32,483 nucleotides of DNA from Clostridia bacterium (GTDB taxonomy: Bacteria > Bacillota > Clostridia > Oscillospirales > CAG-272). A program made the position numbers and the translations under genes. The stretch lies in the NCBI GenBank assembly GCA_017463405.1, contig JAFTPJ010000102.1, forward strand, positions 1-32,483. The letters are read 5' to 3'. The notes below the pieces were generated by a model. It was given only the letters and a program-made list of their open reading frames with translations, made no database searches and was not told where the DNA came from. Shown piece after piece: positions 32,131 through 32,483 of this stretch (the first letter of the stretch is position 1; each line of letters opens with the position of its first letter).

Positions 32131-32483
32131 AGATTTGTAATAACGCGATCGGTCCATTCGAAGATCGCGGTGCGTTCCTCGGGCTTGATCGATCCGCCGA
32201 TAATAGGAGGTCCGCCATTGATGTAGAGAACTTCGTCGTAAACCGTGTTCTGTGCAACATCAGCAATGATCTGCTTGACATTGTTTGCAGCCTTTTCGTC
32301 GCCGTCAATGATCAGTGCGATGTTCTGTGCGCGCGCCTTGGTCAGCTCCTGGCAGAACAGACGAAGAGAATCCTTAATATCACCCTTTGCAGACAACATC
32401 AAAATGACGATTCTCTCCTTATCGCAGGAATATGCGGGGGGGAATGGTGTCAACTGCGTTCACACCGAGATCGTAGTGTGACT
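32124..32483 (-). pseudogene. Partial gene of unrecognised family with C7 frameshift
   Basis: The gene enters from the right edge on the minus strand. From the edge one frame reads SHYDLGVNAVDTIPP and soon stops. After the run of seven C (plus-strand G at 32436-32442) a different frame continues AYSCDKERIVILMLSAKGDI for about 100 residues to a normal stop. Removing one C joins both frames without a stop, so a one-base insertion is likely; a TTG within the second frame (32453) is the only local alternative start. The C-terminal part alternates strands and helices (IALIIDG, EVLYINGG), perhaps a flavodoxin-like fold, but I do not recognise the family. Sequencing error at the homopolymer is possible. 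Confidence 0.55.

Overview
The window looks like chromosomal DNA of a low-to-mid GC, endospore-forming Bacillota, most likely class Clostridia. The evidence is the ctsR-mcsA-mcsB-clpC stress operon with CtsR heptad operators, the dipicolinate synthase pair dpaA-dpaB beside a SpoIVFB-like M50 protease, a clostridial-type secreted glucosaminidase, a DUF1836 protein, and many TTGACA-17-TATAAT promoters. I cannot place it to genus. No tRNA, rRNA, CRISPR array, transposase or integrase was seen.

Layout. 1-3.2 kb: 3' end of proC, an EamA exporter, a DUF624-like membrane protein (-) and a D-amino-acid aminotransferase (-) that follows a large secreted glucosaminidase gene (3.2-5.4 kb, -) as an operon. 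5.5-8.5 kb: an AT-richer glycerophosphodiester module (divergent gpsA-like, GDPD (-) and a DeoR regulator (+), with overlapping divergent promoters), flanked by a two-block imperfect inverted repeat. 8.5-13.3 kb: clpC, mcsB, mcsA, ctsR (-), preceded by three CtsR boxes. 13.4-16.1 kb: dxs and a DUF1836 regulator (+). 16.1-18.7 kb: trmB-nitroreductase-truB operon (-) and acpP (-). 18.8-23.4 kb: comEC with a degenerate metallo-beta-lactamase domain, dpaA, dpaB and an M50 protease (+). 23.5-27.7 kb: an XRE regulator (-), then tandem promoters driving a LURP-one-related gene interrupted by two in-frame stops, a YhaQ/YhaP (NatA/NatB)-type ABC exporter and a membrane-anchored alpha/beta hydrolase. 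27.7-32.1 kb: potABCD polyamine importer behind a long leader containing T-tracts and a terminator-like hairpin. Right edge: a partial minus-strand gene of unrecognised family that appears frameshifted at a C7 tract.

How parts work together. CtsR should repress its own operon and be controlled by McsA/McsB and ClpC. DpaAB makes the spore-core dipicolinate, and the adjacent M50 protease is probably a sporulation protease. GDPD would release glycerol-3-phosphate for the GpsA-like dehydrogenase, under the DeoR regulator. The XRE protein, its own promoter and both exporter promoters share a GGTATA-type sequence, suggesting one local circuit.

The observations most worth checking are the doubly interrupted LURP-one gene, the inverted repeats bounding the glycerophosphodiester module, the pot leader with an overlapping mini-ORF, PotD with both a lipobox and a C-terminal membrane helix, the orphan consensus promoter antisense to acpP, and the C7 frameshift. 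No clearly new multi-gene system was identified; most genes belong to known families.
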